Numbered from the stretch's first letter, positions 44,816-55,120 are shown. The stretch: DNA of 64,000 nucleotides from Bacteroidales bacterium (GCA_023664535.1 JAMPFJ010000004.1:1-64000); one strand, 5' to 3'. The notes: a model not told the origin generated them from the sequence alone. Numbers and translations are program-made.

Positions 44816-45313
44816 ATGCAAACCATTACCATACTTGATATCAAACCCTTTATGCAGTTTTTATTCGGGGCAAATGCGCTGGAGCAATATCATTTTATCT
44901 CCGCCGATATCCGCACGGATATGACCTACTCTCTGGACGGACACATTAACCGAAGCTTTTTTTCCGAAGAGGAGCTTGCCGTTTTTTCTCCCGAAGAAGG
45001 CGGTTATCTGCCCTGGAAGCTTGCAAAGGAAAAGGTATTTACGCTAATCAAAGGGAAAAAAATTCCTTCCCTGTTAAAAATTGTCCTGAAGGCCTCTGCC
45101 TCAGATACCCATACATTTCTTACCCACACCAATTCATCACTTAATTCAAAGGATATTGACGGCATGTTTTTAAATATTTTTTTTCAGGAAAATCACCTTC
45201 AGGTGGTATGTGGGATTTCCTATCGGATTTTTACTATGGATAAGGATTTGGAAGCCGAATTTGCCGAAAATATTATCACACTATTCAAATCAAACGGCAT
45301 AACCTGTAGTTAA
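44816..45313 (+). CDS. DUF5721-like protein of unknown function
   Basis: A soluble 165-residue protein of the kind found next to many Lachnospiraceae genes; the match to DUF5721 is from memory of motifs such as SWK/PWKLAKEKVFTLIKGKK, PSLLKIVLKAS and SYRIFTMDKDLE. The start is the ATG at 44816 with CGGAGA 5 bases upstream; the longer frame from 44777 is not supported. It has no catalytic motif or membrane segment. It lies divergent from the cyclase gene and upstream of htpG. Confidence 0.7.
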   Translation: MQTITILDIKPFMQFLFGANALEQYHFISADIRTDMTYSLDGHINRSFFSEEELAVFSPEEGGYLPWKLAKEKVFTLIKGKKIPSLLKIVLKASASDTHTFLTHTNSSLNSKDIDGMFLNIFFQENHLQVVCGISYRIFTMDKDLEAEFAENIITLFKSNGITCS

Positions 45314-45364
45314 TTACCGGCTACACCAATTTTTCCTCCGACAGCGAAGTACCACTCACCTCGT

Positions 45365-45393
45365 TTTATCGGCAGTAAATTACCGCCGATAAA
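45365..45393. repeat. 29-base near-perfect palindrome upstream of htpG
   Basis: TTTATCGGC and GCCGATAAA flank GTAAATTAC, itself palindromic, with one unpaired base on each side. It lies between the DUF5721-like gene and the htpG CIRCE element. It could end the upstream transcript or bind a regulator; no clear T run follows. Confidence 0.5.
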
Positions 45394-45413
45394 TTTATGA
45401 CACCTGCCCATTG

Positions 45414-45440
45414 TTAGCACTCGGCATAATTGAGTGCTAA
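45414..45440. promoter_or_regulatory. CIRCE operator of htpG
   Basis: TTAGCACTC, nine bases, GAGTGCTAA: an exact match to the CIRCE consensus. It sits just upstream of the promoter. Repression by HrcA is predicted. Confidence 0.95.
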
Positions 45441-45447
45441 TTTTTTC

Positions 45448-45476
45448 TTGACTTTTCCCAACGGATATACTATCAT
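45448..45476 (+). promoter_or_regulatory. Predicted sigma-A promoter of htpG
   Basis: TTGACT (45448-45453), 17 bases, TATCAT (45471-45476), with TATACT partly overlapping as an alternative -10. The CIRCE repeat ends 7 bases before the -35 box. Confidence 0.7.
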
Positions 45477-45512
45477 ATGTAACAGATTAAAATTTAAAAA
45501 GGAGATGTTTTT

Positions 45513-47438
45513 ATGGCAAGAAAGAAAAAAGGAAACTTATCTATTAACAGCGATAATATTTTCCCTATCATCAAAAAGTGGCTCTATTCCGACCACGATA
45601 TTTTTGTCCGGGAGGTGGTATCTAACGCCTGTGACGCCGTGACAAAGCTGCGTAAGCTTGCATTGATTGGGGAATATGAGGAGGCGGCGGACTTACCATA
45701 TCGTATTGACGTTATTGCAAGCCCGTCAGACAAAACGCTGACCTTTATTGATAACGGTATCGGCATGACTGCCGACGAGGTAAATGAATATATCAATCAG
45801 ATTGCATTTTCCGGAGCCTCTGATTTTCTGGAAAAATATAAGGATAAGGCAACCGACGACCAGATTATCGGTCATTTCGGGTTAGGCTTCTATTCTACCT
45901 TTATGGTGGCGGATAAGGTTACCATAAACACCCTGTCCTATCAGGAAGGCGCAGAGCCGGTTTTCTGGGAATGCGACGGCGGGACGGAATATACCATGTC
46001 CACCGGCGACCGGGATATGCACGGTACGGAAATCACCTTATATTTAAACGAAGACAGCTACGAGTTTGCCAACGAATACCGGGTAAAGGAGGTTCTGGAA
46101 AAATACTGTTCATTTATGCCGGAAGAAATTTATTTTACCAATGCAGATGCGGCGAAAGAAACCTCTGACGAGATTATCGAGACCGATACTGCCCAAGCCG
46201 ACGGCGATGATACCACCACTGATGATGCGGAAACCGAGGCAAAGGAACAGCCCATCAATGAAACGAAACCGCTTTGGACCAAGCACCCGAATGACTGTTC
46301 CGATGAAGAATACAAGGAGTTTTACCGAAAGGTATTCCTTGATTTCAAAGAACCGCTGTTTTGGATTCATCTGAATATGGATTATCCGTTCAATTTGAAG
46401 GGAATTTTATATTTCCCGAAATTTAATTCAGAATACGATACTTTAGAGGGCACCATCAAATTATACAACAACCAGGTATTTATTGCAGATAATATCAAAG
46501 AGGTTATCCCTGAATTTCTGCTGTTGTTAAAGGGTGTTATCGACTGTCCGGACCTTCCGCTTAACGTATCCCGAAGCGCACTGCAAAACGACGGATTTGT
46601 GAAAAAAATTTCCGATTATATTACGAAAAAGGTTGCCGATAAGCTCTCCGGAATGTTTAAAACGGAGCGGGAAAGCTATGAAAGCTACTGGGATGATTTA
46701 AGCCCGTTTATCAAGTTTGGCTGCCTGAAGGACGACAAATTTGATGAGAAGATGAAGGATTATATTCTTTACAAGAATTTAAGCGGAAAATACCTGACCT
46801 TGAAGGAATATCTTGATGCCGGCAAAGAAAAATATGAAAATACCGTATTTTATACGGACGACGAAAAGGTACAGTCCCAGTATATCAACATGTTTAAGGA
46901 ACAGGAAATCGATGCGGTTATTCTGACCCACAATATTGACACTCCGTTTATTACCCACCAGGAGCAGAAAAACGAGGGGATTAAATTCACCCGCATTGAT
47001 TCCGATATTACTAATACCTTTAAGGAAGAGGCTTCGGAAGAAGAATTGAAGGAAACAACGGATAAGCTGACCGAAACCTTCAAAAAAGCGCTGGGACAGG
47101 ACAACCTCAGCGTCAAGGTGGAGAAGCTTAAGAATGCGGCTATCTCTTCGATGATTACGCTTCCGGAGGAAACCCGGAGAATGCAGGATATGATGAAAAT
47201 GTACAATATGGGCGGTATGGACGCCTCTATGTTTGGCAAAGACAGCCAGACACTGGTACTCAACGCAAACAATAATCTTGTACAGTATATTCTGGACAAT
47301 CCCGAGGGGGAAAACACCGAAACCTTATGCCTGCAGTTATACGACCTCGCTCTTCTTGCCCACGCCCCGCTGGATGCGGAAGCAATGACAAAGTTTATCG
47401 CAAGAAGTAATGATATCCTTTCCTTTATGACAAAATAA
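45513..47438 (+). CDS. htpG: Hsp90-family chaperone HtpG
   Basis: Dimeric ATP-dependent chaperone of 641 residues. The GHKL ATPase domain (about 1-215) shows REVVSNACDAVTKLRKL, DNGIGMTADEV and the lid GHFGLGFYSTFMVADKV. An acidic linker (about 217-250, rich in Asp, Glu and Thr) precedes the middle domain (LNVSRSALQND near 348). The linker is longer and more acidic than in E. coli HtpG. The gene is preceded by a perfect CIRCE element, so heat should derepress it through HrcA. Confidence 0.96.
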   Translation: MARKKKGNLSINSDNIFPIIKKWLYSDHDIFVREVVSNACDAVTKLRKLALIGEYEEAADLPYRIDVIASPSDKTLTFIDNGIGMTADEVNEYINQIAFSGASDFLEKYKDKATDDQIIGHFGLGFYSTFMVADKVTINTLSYQEGAEPVFWECDGGTEYTMSTGDRDMHGTEITLYLNEDSYEFANEYRVKEVLEKYCSFMPEEIYFTNADAAKETSDEIIETDTAQADGDDTTTDDAETEAKEQPINETKPLWTKHPNDCSDEEYKEFYRKVFLDFKEPLFWIHLNMDYPFNLKGILYFPKFNSEYDTLEGTIKLYNNQVFIADNIKEVIPEFLLLLKGVIDCPDLPLNVSRSALQNDGFVKKISDYITKKVADKLSGMFKTERESYESYWDDLSPFIKFGCLKDDKFDEKMKDYILYKNLSGKYLTLKEYLDAGKEKYENTVFYTDDEKVQSQYINMFKEQEIDAVILTHNIDTPFITHQEQKNEGIKFTRIDSDITNTFKEEASEEELKETTDKLTETFKKALGQDNLSVKVEKLKNAAISSMITLPEETRRMQDMMKMYNMGGMDASMFGKDSQTLVLNANNNLVQYILDNPEGENTETLCLQLYDLALLAHAPLDAEAMTKFIARSNDILSFMTK

Positions 47439-47456
47439 CCGCTTAAAAAACGGCAT

Positions 47457-47495
47457 AAGAAAAGCACAGGAGCAAAACGCTCCTGTGCTTTTCTT
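47457..47495. terminator. Bidirectional terminator between htpG and the chemosensory operon
   Basis: A perfect 17-base inverted repeat (AAGAAAAGCACAGGAGC and its complement) has a 5-base loop and T-rich flanks. It serves the converging htpG gene and the chemoreceptor gene that ends the operon. Confidence 0.9.
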
Positions 47496-47504
47496 TGCTT
47501 TTTA

Positions 47505-48974
47505 TCAATATTTACCGAAATCGTCTCCAAGAGAGATTACCTGTTCATTTGCATTCGACACAGAGGATGACGAATAAGATGAACCGCTATAGGATGATGC
47601 TGCATGACCGGAACCAAGGTTGTAAATAGAAAGCATTTCTTTCATTCTTGATGCCTGGTTAGACAGTTCCTCACTGGCAGCCGCACACTGCTCACTGGTA
47701 GCGGAGTTTGTCTGTACAACCTGTGATACCTGGGTGATTGCCTGCTCAATCTGTGCTACCGCAGTTGCCTGATAGTTAGAAGACTCTGCAATACCGTTAA
47801 TAATCAGCTCACTTTCCTGTACCACCTTAGAAATTTCTTCCATTGCCTTTGCTGTCTCATCTGCAATCTTAGAACCTGCGCTGACTCTTTCAATGGATTC
47901 TTCAATCAATTCAGCGGTCTCTCCTGATGCCGCTGCACTCTTAGCAGCCAGGCTTCTTACCTCTTCTGCTACAACTGCAAATCCTTTTCCTGCCTCGCCT
48001 GCTCTTGCAGCCTCTACTGCTGCATTTAATGCCAGAATATTGGTCTGGAATGCAATATCATCAATGGTCTTAATAATCTTGGAAATGCTCTCAGATGACT
48101 TATTGATATCCTGCATAGCAACCATCATATCCTGCATCTGCTTATTTCCCTGCTTAACATCTGCAATAGCCCGAGCCACAAGACCGGCAGCAGAATTAGC
48201 TTCCTCTGCATTTGCTTTTGTCTTATCGGCAATTTCATCGATTGATGCGGTAATCTGCTCAATAGCACTTGCCTGCTCTGTAGAACCCTGTGCCAATGCC
48301 TGGCTTGCACTTGCCACCTGTGAAGAGCTGACGGTTACCTGTGAACCAGCATCGCTGATATTAGACAGTGCATGAAGATTATCCTCAACCAGCTTCTTTA
48401 ATGCACTGGTTAACACATCATCACTGGACTTTACATCAACCTGAACGGTAAGGTTTCCGTTTGCTACTTCTTCAGCAATGCCTGCCTGGTATTTCATGTT
48501 ATCGATGACATGGGTATATTCGTCTATCAGTTCACCAAACTCGTCATTATGGTATTTTACCATTTCAACATCCACACGTCCTGCCGCAATTTCGTGCGCT
48601 CCATTTGTTAGCTGCTCAATAGACTTTCTCATCGCCTTGATTATCGCCGTTGACAGGAAAACGGTAATTATCACTGAAATCACGACTAATGCAAAGCTGA
48701 GTATATTTGATTTGGATGCACGGTCCTCTATGCTCGCCAAACCGGCAGCCTGGTCATCAGCCATGGCATTTATGACAATAGACGCTTTTTCTTCGTCAGC
48801 ACCAATATCCGCTATTGTCTGTTTAATATCGTCAATCTGCTCCTGCTGCATATCAGCCACCTTATCGCTGATATCATTGATAGCACTCATTCCAATCCAT
48901 ACATTCACAATGATAAATATAGTCGGAATTACAAACCCTATAATCATTTTTGTTTTCATCTTCATGTCTTTCAT
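47505..48974 (-). CDS. Methyl-accepting chemotaxis protein
   Basis: A 489-residue receptor, last gene of the chemosensory operon. A helix at about 10-28 and one at about 91-111 enclose a short (about 60-residue) acidic, helical extracellular region, probably a reduced four-helix-bundle sensor. HAMP follows (about 112-165), then a second HAMP-like stretch ([13 protein letters not shown]) and the signalling domain with [20 protein letters not shown] near 320. The C-terminal tail is Ser-rich. Its position beside cheW suggests that it is the main input of this array. Confidence 0.95.
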   Translation of the reverse strand: MKDMKMKTKMIIGFVIPTIFIIVNVWIGMSAINDISDKVADMQQEQIDDIKQTIADIGADEEKASIVINAMADDQAAGLASIEDRASKSNILSFALVVISVIITVFLSTAIIKAMRKSIEQLTNGAHEIAAGRVDVEMVKYHNDEFGELIDEYTHVIDNMKYQAGIAEEVANGNLTVQVDVKSSDDVLTSALKKLVEDNLHALSNISDAGSQVTVSSSQVASASQALAQGSTEQASAIEQITASIDEIADKTKANAEEANSAAGLVARAIADVKQGNKQMQDMMVAMQDINKSSESISKIIKTIDDIAFQTNILALNAAVEAARAGEAGKGFAVVAEEVRSLAAKSAAASGETAELIEESIERVSAGSKIADETAKAMEEISKVVQESELIINGIAESSNYQATAVAQIEQAITQVSQVVQTNSATSEQCAAASEELSNQASRMKEMLSIYNLGSGHAASSYSGSSYSSSSVSNANEQVISLGDDFGKY

Positions 48975-48976
48975 AA

Positions 48977-49522
48977 TTATACCTCTCCTTCTTCATTCAT
49001 ATTTAAATCATTTGCCTGTTCTACAACAGATAAATCCTCATCATTTAATAATTTATCCGGATCCAAAAGCAGCTTCACTGCATTACCTACCTTACCGATA
49101 CCATATACATATTTGTTCTGCACTTTATCGGAATGCCCGATTTTGGGCGGCGGTAATATATTATCTTCGTTAATTTCAACCACCTCGGCAATTTTCTCTA
49201 CAATTAAACCTACTACCGTTGATTTAACGTTAACGACAATAATACAGGTTCTGTCATTATACTCCACCGGCTTTTGCTTAAATCGCAACCGGACGTCAAT
49301 AACGGGAACAACTTTTCCTCTCAAATTGATAAGACCCTTAATATAATCCTCTGTTTCAGGAATTGCCGTAATTTCCTGCATCTGGATAATTTCATTCACA
49401 TATTGAATGGCAAGCCCGAAATATTCATTTCCGGATTTAAAGGTCATATATTTTCCCTTTTCGTTGCTCTCATCACTTGAAACACCTGTTGCCTGTTTTT
49501 TCAATTCGCTTGTTTCATCCAT
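48977..49522 (-). CDS. cheW: Chemotaxis coupling protein CheW
   Basis: Links receptors to CheA. The 181-residue product has an N-terminal extension of about 25 polar residues and then the SH3-like CheW fold, with [20 protein letters not shown] and [18 protein letters not shown]. It also has an acidic C-terminal tail of about 30 residues. Only two bases separate it from the chemoreceptor gene, whose ribosome site lies in the cheW end. Confidence 0.96.
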   Translation of the reverse strand: MDETSELKKQATGVSSDESNEKGKYMTFKSGNEYFGLAIQYVNEIIQMQEITAIPETEDYIKGLINLRGKVVPVIDVRLRFKQKPVEYNDRTCIIVVNVKSTVVGLIVEKIAEVVEINEDNILPPPKIGHSDKVQNKYVYGIGKVGNAVKLLLDPDKLLNDEDLSVVEQANDLNMNEEGEV

Positions 49523-49547
49523 ATGATTACTGTTCCTTTCTATAGTT

Positions 49548-51710
49548 TTATTCCATTAATCCGGTGGCGTCTAAAATCAACGCAATGCTTCCGTCACCAA
49601 GCTGTGTACAACCGGATAATCCTTTAACCTTCTTGATATAAGAAGGAATGGGTTTTACTACTATCTCCTGTTCTCCAATCAGTTTATCCACTAAAAGGCA
49701 AACTCTATGGTCCTCGACCTCAAGGATTAGCATTACGCCGTCCTCGACGGATTCACGGTAGTCCTCCAGACCATACCACCTTCCCAGCCGGAGTACCGGA
49801 TAAGCCTCACCACGTATCATGATATACTCATCTCCGTTCGGCTCATAAATCATCATGTCTTCCCGCACGCGGACAAATTCCTTGATTACTCCTGTTTCCA
49901 GGACAAAGGAAGATTTTCCTGTCTCTAAAACAATACCATCAATAATCGCAAGTGTCAAAGGAATCTTCAGACTCATCGTACTGCCAAATCCTGGAGTACT
50001 CTCAATATCCAGCGTACCGCCAATAGACTGAATATTCTGAACCACCACGTCCATTCCTACTCCACGGCCGGAATATTCCGTAACCTCTTCGTTGGTGGAG
50101 AAGCCCGGAAGCGTAATAAACTGGTATACCTCTTTATCCGTATAAGCTTCATCCGGTTTATTGTCATCCAATAACCCCTGCCGCCTTGCCTTGGAGAGAA
50201 TTTTTTCTCTGTCAAGTCCTCTTCCATCATCCTCGACGCTAATCCAAACCTTTCCTGCCTCGGTTTTCGCCGATAAAATAACCTTTCCTTTTTCCGCTTT
50301 CCCGCTGTCCAGGCGTTCCGCCTTATCCTCAATTCCGTGGTCAACGGAATTTCTTACAATATGCATCAGCGGGTCGGAAATTTTTTCAATGATATTCTTA
50401 TCTACCTCTGTCTGCTCACCTACCATCTGAAACTCAATGTCTTTTCCCAGCTTTCTTGATACGTCAAAGACAATACGGTTCATTTTCTGGAAGGTATTGG
50501 ACAGGGAAACCATTCGCATAGACATAATCACATCCTGCAAATCGGTGGAAATCTTTGATAACTGTGTCGCCGCCTTATTAAAGCGGTCAAGGTTAAGCCC
50601 CGGCACCTTCAAATCCGGATTTTGCAGCACAACCGACTCGGAAATAACCAGCTCGCCTATCAAATCCATCAGCTGGTCCATCTTCTTTACGTTGACACTG
50701 ATAAAGGCTGCTTTCTCACCCTTCTTATCCTTCGCCAGCTTCTTCGCCTTACCCGGCTCTTTAGACTTGATAACGAAATCACCAGGCGCCATTTTCTTGG
50801 GCTCCGGTTTCTTCTCCTCTTTCCTGGTCTCCTCTTTTTTCTCCTCCGGCTGTGTTCTGGCTTCAATGTCCTCCACACTGGATTCCAAATCAATTACCTG
50901 CTCTTCCTGGTCGCCAAAATCAAAGCCCTGAAGAAATTCTTCTGCCTTACATTCAAAGATATCTACCTTTTGAATATCATAACCTTCGCTGACATACTTC
51001 CGTATCTCTTCCTCATCACACTGAGCCTGCAAAAGAATCCGGAAGCCTTCCTCCACAATCACTTCTGCACTTTTCTCATCCGAAATGATATCCTCCGGAG
51101 AATACAATAAATCTTCTGCGATTTCCTTTAATGCATATACGGTTTTGTATGCATGTACATTCGCCATCTCCGTTTCCGGATAAAACGTAAGATAAATCTT
51201 GTAAAAACGGCTGGCGCTGGTTGCAACAGGCGCTATATAAAACTGTTTCGGCTCCTCATGCACATTTTCGGGAGGCTGCTCGGCTCCCCCTTCCGCAACA
51301 CCGTTTTTAATCATGTCCAAAAATTTGTCAAGACCCGCTATAATTTCACTGGAGTCACCGTCCACCGGGTCTCCGTTGCGAATCTTTTCCATTTCGTTTG
51401 AAATAAAATCTTCTACTTCCAATACATGCTCCACCAATTCCAGGTGCGGTACATTTTCAGGATGGGATTCCCTCAGATAATAGAAGATATCCTCCAGCTT
51501 ATGCGAGACAGCCGTTATGTCATCAAACATCATGATACCGGAAGAGCCTTTAATGGTATGCATCGTTCTAAATATCTCATTTATGCTGTCTTCATCAAAG
51601 CAATCCGCATCCTTCTGCTCGAGAACTGTTTCCTGAAGCTGTTCCAGCAACTGACCGTTCTCAAACAGATACATGTCCAGCATGCCGTCTGTACTAAATT
51701 CTTCAGCCAT
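49548..51710 (-). CDS. cheA: Chemotaxis histidine kinase CheA
   Basis: Central kinase of 720 residues. P1 Hpt carries the phospho-His51 in MHTIKGSSG. A CheY-binding-like P2 region lies at about 168-265, then a charged linker (about 275-335), the P3 dimer domain (DLIGELVISESVVLQN), and the P4 ATPase with HIVRNSVDHGIE, DDGRGLD and GRGVGMDVV. The P5 CheW-like domain closes it. All motifs are intact. Confidence 0.97.
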   Translation of the reverse strand: MAEEFSTDGMLDMYLFENGQLLEQLQETVLEQKDADCFDEDSINEIFRTMHTIKGSSGIMMFDDITAVSHKLEDIFYYLRESHPENVPHLELVEHVLEVEDFISNEMEKIRNGDPVDGDSSEIIAGLDKFLDMIKNGVAEGGAEQPPENVHEEPKQFYIAPVATSASRFYKIYLTFYPETEMANVHAYKTVYALKEIAEDLLYSPEDIISDEKSAEVIVEEGFRILLQAQCDEEEIRKYVSEGYDIQKVDIFECKAEEFLQGFDFGDQEEQVIDLESSVEDIEARTQPEEKKEETRKEEKKPEPKKMAPGDFVIKSKEPGKAKKLAKDKKGEKAAFISVNVKKMDQLMDLIGELVISESVVLQNPDLKVPGLNLDRFNKAATQLSKISTDLQDVIMSMRMVSLSNTFQKMNRIVFDVSRKLGKDIEFQMVGEQTEVDKNIIEKISDPLMHIVRNSVDHGIEDKAERLDSGKAEKGKVILSAKTEAGKVWISVEDDGRGLDREKILSKARRQGLLDDNKPDEAYTDKEVYQFITLPGFSTNEEVTEYSGRGVGMDVVVQNIQSIGGTLDIESTPGFGSTMSLKIPLTLAIIDGIVLETGKSSFVLETGVIKEFVRVREDMMIYEPNGDEYIMIRGEAYPVLRLGRWYGLEDYRESVEDGVMLILEVEDHRVCLLVDKLIGEQEIVVKPIPSYIKKVKGLSGCTQLGDGSIALILDATGLME

Positions 51711-51743
51711 ATACTTCTCCTTTCCTTTATTTTCCGTATGTGT

Positions 51744-52139
51744 TTATTCAATCAGATTCAGTTTTTTCAATGCCTGCTCAAACCGCTCCTGATCAATGGG
51801 TTTCCCGGAATATATAGTACAACCCAATTCAAATGCCATCTTGACATTTTTCTCATCATTTAAGGCAGTCGTCATAATTACCTTAACCGCCTTGTCCTCC
51901 GGAATGTTTCTCTCTTTTTCCAGATTACGAATTCCAACAAGCGCCTGGTAGCCATCCATAACCGGCATCATAATATCAAGGCATGCCAAATCATAAGGCT
52001 CTCCGTCCTCTAATGCCATCATAAATGCATCTACGGCTTCCATTCCATCTACAGTAACATCACATTCACCATACTTTGACAGGAATTTCGTCATAAATTT
52101 TCTTGTGGCAAAATCATCTTCTGACAATAGAATTTTCAT
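51744..52139 (-). CDS. cheY: CheY-like response regulator
   Basis: A stand-alone 131-residue receiver. It has the acidic residues Asp8 and Asp9 (SEDD), phospho-Asp55 (CLDIMMP), the TTALN stretch near 92 and Lys in SGKPID near 113. It lies between cheB and cheA, as expected for the array's main output. Whether it reaches a flagellar switch cannot be judged, since no flagellar gene is in the window. Confidence 0.9.
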   Translation of the reverse strand: MKILLSEDDFATRKFMTKFLSKYGECDVTVDGMEAVDAFMMALEDGEPYDLACLDIMMPVMDGYQALVGIRNLEKERNIPEDKAVKVIMTTALNDEKNVKMAFELGCTIYSGKPIDQERFEQALKKLNLIE

Positions 52140-52151
52140 ACTCTCTCTCCT

Positions 52152-53186
52152 TTACATTTTGTTTAATAATGAATATGTCCTTCCTGAAATACTGGACAAT
52201 TTTTCCTGATATTCCACTGCGCCGATATCATAAGCGACCTTTGGCATTCCGTAGACCACGCAGGTAGATTCGTCCTGCCCAATGGTTCTCGCTCCGGCTT
52301 TTCGCATTGCCAAAAGCCCCTTTGCGCCATCGCCTCCCATTCCGGTCAAAATAATCCCTAAGGCATCTGAACCTGCCGTATTGGCAACGGAGTCAAACAA
52401 CACATCTACTGACGGACAATGCCCGTTTACCCTCGGACCGGCTTTACACTCTACCTGGTATACGCCGTTCACCTTCAACAGCCGCATATGTCTGTCCCCT
52501 CCGGGAGCAATCAGCATATGCCCCGGAAGCACTCTGTCTCCCGTCTCCGCTTCCTTCACCTGAATCCTGCACTGGTCGTTCAGCCTCTTCGCATACATTT
52601 TCGTAAATCCCGGCGGCATATGCTGTACCACAACCACTCCGGGGATATCGGTTCCGAATCCCTTTACCACATCAAAAATCGCCTCTGTACCGCCGGTGGA
52701 GGCTCCGATTGCCACAATAAGATTGCTCTTCTTCGACGAAAGCTGCTGTTGCTGCTGCCCGTTCATCATCACGGTTTTCTTTATATTACTGATTTTTGCC
52801 GTAGAGGCAATCTTAATTTTTACCAGCAGCTCGTTTTTAATAAAATCCTCCAGCTGCGCCCGGTTTGAAACCGCCGGCTTCGCCACGAAATCCACGGCTC
52901 CCGCCTGCATGGCATCAAATACTTTATCGCTCAACGAGCTAATCACCACAACCGGCAGCGGATACTGCGGAATCAATTTTCGTAAAAACTCTATACCGCT
53001 CATTCTTGGAAGCTCAACATCCAGTGTCATGACATCCGGCTTCAGCTTCAAAATGGCATCTCTTGCCTCAAAGGGGTCCTTTGCCGTTCCGACAACCTTT
53101 ATTGCCGGGTCCTTTCCCAAATTCTGAACCAACAGCTCCCTGAATACCATTGAATCCTCTACGATTAAAACTTTAATTGGCTGCAT
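52152..53186 (-). CDS. cheB: Chemotaxis protein-glutamate methylesterase CheB
   Basis: Removes receptor methyl groups and deamidates glutamines. The receiver (1-125) has phospho-Asp56 in MTLDVELP. After a glutamine-rich linker (near 145), the esterase domain has the catalytic Ser in AIGASTGGTEAI, His in VVQHMPPGFT and Asp in GMGGDGAKG. The length is 344, normal. It works opposite CheR, encoded just upstream. Confidence 0.97.
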   Translation of the reverse strand: MQPIKVLIVEDSMVFRELLVQNLGKDPAIKVVGTAKDPFEARDAILKLKPDVMTLDVELPRMSGIEFLRKLIPQYPLPVVVISSLSDKVFDAMQAGAVDFVAKPAVSNRAQLEDFIKNELLVKIKIASTAKISNIKKTVMMNGQQQQQLSSKKSNLIVAIGASTGGTEAIFDVVKGFGTDIPGVVVVQHMPPGFTKMYAKRLNDQCRIQVKEAETGDRVLPGHMLIAPGGDRHMRLLKVNGVYQVECKAGPRVNGHCPSVDVLFDSVANTAGSDALGIILTGMGGDGAKGLLAMRKAGARTIGQDESTCVVYGMPKVAYDIGAVEYQEKLSSISGRTYSLLNKM

Positions 53187-53196
53187 AAACTAATCA

Positions 53197-54012
53197 CTAC
53201 CCTTCCCTCTTCCTAAATATTGACGGCTGAATAATCTGAAACGGAGTACTTCCTCTGTCAAGCGTTTCTGTTGTTCCGATAAACAAATATCCCCCCGGCT
53301 CCAATGCATCATATATTTTTTGAACCAGCTGCTTTTTCGTCGCATCATCAAAATATATCATTACATTTCTCATAAATATGGTATGCATTTTCTTTTTAAA
53401 CGGAAACGGGTCCATCAGATTAAATTTCCGGAAAATCACCTGACGCTTTAATTCATCCGTTACCCTGTACTGTGTTCCGCCATTCATTGATTTAAAAAAA
53501 TGCCTTTTCCATGCCTCCGGCAGATTTTTCAGCTGCTCGGCATTATAAATGCCTGTCATTGCCTGCTGTAAAATTCCCGTAGACAAATCTGTCGCCAGAA
53601 GCTTTGTATCCCACTGGTCTCTTTCCAAACCGAAAAAGTCATATAAAACCATGGCAATCATATATGGCTCCTCTCCTGAGGAAGCGGCGCCACACCAGAC
53701 CCGCACATCCTTTTTGCTTCCCTCCCGTTTTCTTACCCAGGGAAGCACCACATTTTTGAAATAATCAAAATGCTCAAATTCTCTCATAAAGTAGGTATGA
53801 TTGGTGGTCAGCAAATCCACCAGCATCTTTTCCAGAGAGCCTGACTTGTCCTTTTCCACATCGTCCATGAAGGCATTATAATCCTTCCAGCCTCCTGCTT
53901 TGAGACGATTTTCCAATCTTCCGTTTACAATAACCTTTTTCTGGCTTAAGTCTATACCGTAGCGTTGTTTTACATAAACTGATATTCTCCTAAATTCTTC
54001 ATCTGTAATCAT
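53197..54012 (-). CDS. cheR: Chemotaxis protein methyltransferase CheR
   Basis: Methylates receptor glutamates using S-adenosylmethionine. The 271 residues contain the helical N-domain (about 1-80), the cofactor loop CGAASSGEEPYM near 107 and MRNVMIYFDD near 215. GGAGGAATAAGGAA precedes the ATG. It lies 10 bases upstream of cheB. Confidence 0.97.
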   Translation of the reverse strand: MITDEEFRRISVYVKQRYGIDLSQKKVIVNGRLENRLKAGGWKDYNAFMDDVEKDKSGSLEKMLVDLLTTNHTYFMREFEHFDYFKNVVLPWVRKREGSKKDVRVWCGAASSGEEPYMIAMVLYDFFGLERDQWDTKLLATDLSTGILQQAMTGIYNAEQLKNLPEAWKRHFFKSMNGGTQYRVTDELKRQVIFRKFNLMDPFPFKKKMHTIFMRNVMIYFDDATKKQLVQKIYDALEPGGYLFIGTTETLDRGSTPFQIIQPSIFRKREG

Positions 54013-54049
54013 TTCCTTATTCCTCCGTCACAACAATGATATTCTTAAC

Positions 54050-55102
54050 TCAACATAATTGACGTGATATCTTACAACATATGTCGAAAACATCAGGGTT
54101 ATAACATACCCCGGAATCACTTTTCATGATATCAAGTGCATCCTCACGGGAACATGCTTCCTCTCCCGTTAATATACAATATCTTTCCATTACGGAAACA
54201 ATCTGTGCAGCAAGGGGGATTTGCTCTCCCTTAAGCCTGTCCGGATATCCGCTCCCATCCCAATTTTCATGATGATGGCGTGCAATATCAATGGCTATGC
54301 TGATAAAGTCATTATAATCGCTGTTAACATGGATATCCTCCAACAGCTTTGCCCCAATCTTCGTATGGCTCTGTATCGTAGCAGTTTCTTCCTCCGACAA
54401 TCCCGTTTTTTTCTGCAATATCTCTTTGGAAATTCCAATATTTCCTATATCACAAAGCGGCGCCGCCAATTCTATCGTATCAATATAGGTATCGGAAATC
54501 TTATCCTCATATATCGGTGACAGCTGCATTCCCTGTGCCAGAATCCGGCAGTTTTCTCCCAGTCTCGCCATATGCTCCTGCTGGTAATTGGAATTCTGCG
54601 CAGCGATGTTCGCCATGGCGTACACGATATTTCTTTTTTCCTGTTCCATCTGCTTTAACTGTTCACTGACCGAAACCTGAAGCCGTCTGTTCATTTCCAT
54701 CAGTTCCCGCTTCACCTCATGAAGCCGGAGATGGACACCTACACGCGCCTGCACCACATTGGAAATAAACGGTTTTGTAATGTAATCCTCACCGCCAAGA
54801 GAAAAGCCTTCTATAATATCCTTCGGGTCGTCAAATGCAGAAATAAAAATAATCGGAATATTCTTTGTTTCCCTGTCCTCTTTTAAAATTCTGCACAACT
54901 CATAACCATCCATCCCCGGCATCGAGATATCCGTAAGTACAAGCTGAGGCTGGATTTCCTTTATCATCTCCAATGCCTGTTCTCCACTCTCTGCCAGGAT
55001 GGGGATTTCCCCCATATCTTTTATAATTTCCTCCAGAATAGCTCTGTTCGTTTCCACGTCATCGACGATAAGAATTTTTTCTTTACCTGTATTCTTAATC
55101 AT
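54050..55102 (-). CDS. Response regulator with degenerate HD-GYP domain
   Basis: A 350-residue protein: receiver (about 8-125; DD at 14-15, phospho-Asp58, TKP near 109), coiled coil (about 125-165), and an HD-GYP-like domain (165-345). Key enzyme residues are changed: the HDIGK motif reads CDIGN (Cys217, Asp218, Asn221) and the ADVYDAL metal motif reads MERYCIL (near 305). HHHENWDGSGYP (276-287) is kept. It is probably not a phosphodiesterase but could still bind c-di-GMP or a partner. It lies between the PAS kinase gene and cheR and shares their transcript. Confidence 0.9.
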   Translation of the reverse strand: MIKNTGKEKILIVDDVETNRAILEEIIKDMGEIPILAESGEQALEMIKEIQPQLVLTDISMPGMDGYELCRILKEDRETKNIPIIFISAFDDPKDIIEGFSLGGEDYITKPFISNVVQARVGVHLRLHEVKRELMEMNRRLQVSVSEQLKQMEQEKRNIVYAMANIAAQNSNYQQEHMARLGENCRILAQGMQLSPIYEDKISDTYIDTIELAAPLCDIGNIGISKEILQKKTGLSEEETATIQSHTKIGAKLLEDIHVNSDYNDFISIAIDIARHHHENWDGSGYPDRLKGEQIPLAAQIVSVMERYCILTGEEACSREDALDIMKSDSGVCYNPDVFDICCKISRQLC

Positions 55103-55120
55103 GTCTACCTCTCCTTCCGG

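Noticed and set aside
45365..45440. CRISPR-like repeats upstream of htpG
   Set aside because: The two palindromes (29-base and CIRCE) differ in sequence and there is no repeat-spacer array here or elsewhere in the window.
46850..47530. 226-codon minus-strand frame opposite htpG
   Set aside because: Ser/Leu/Ile-rich shadow of the htpG reading frame that also crosses the bidirectional terminator.
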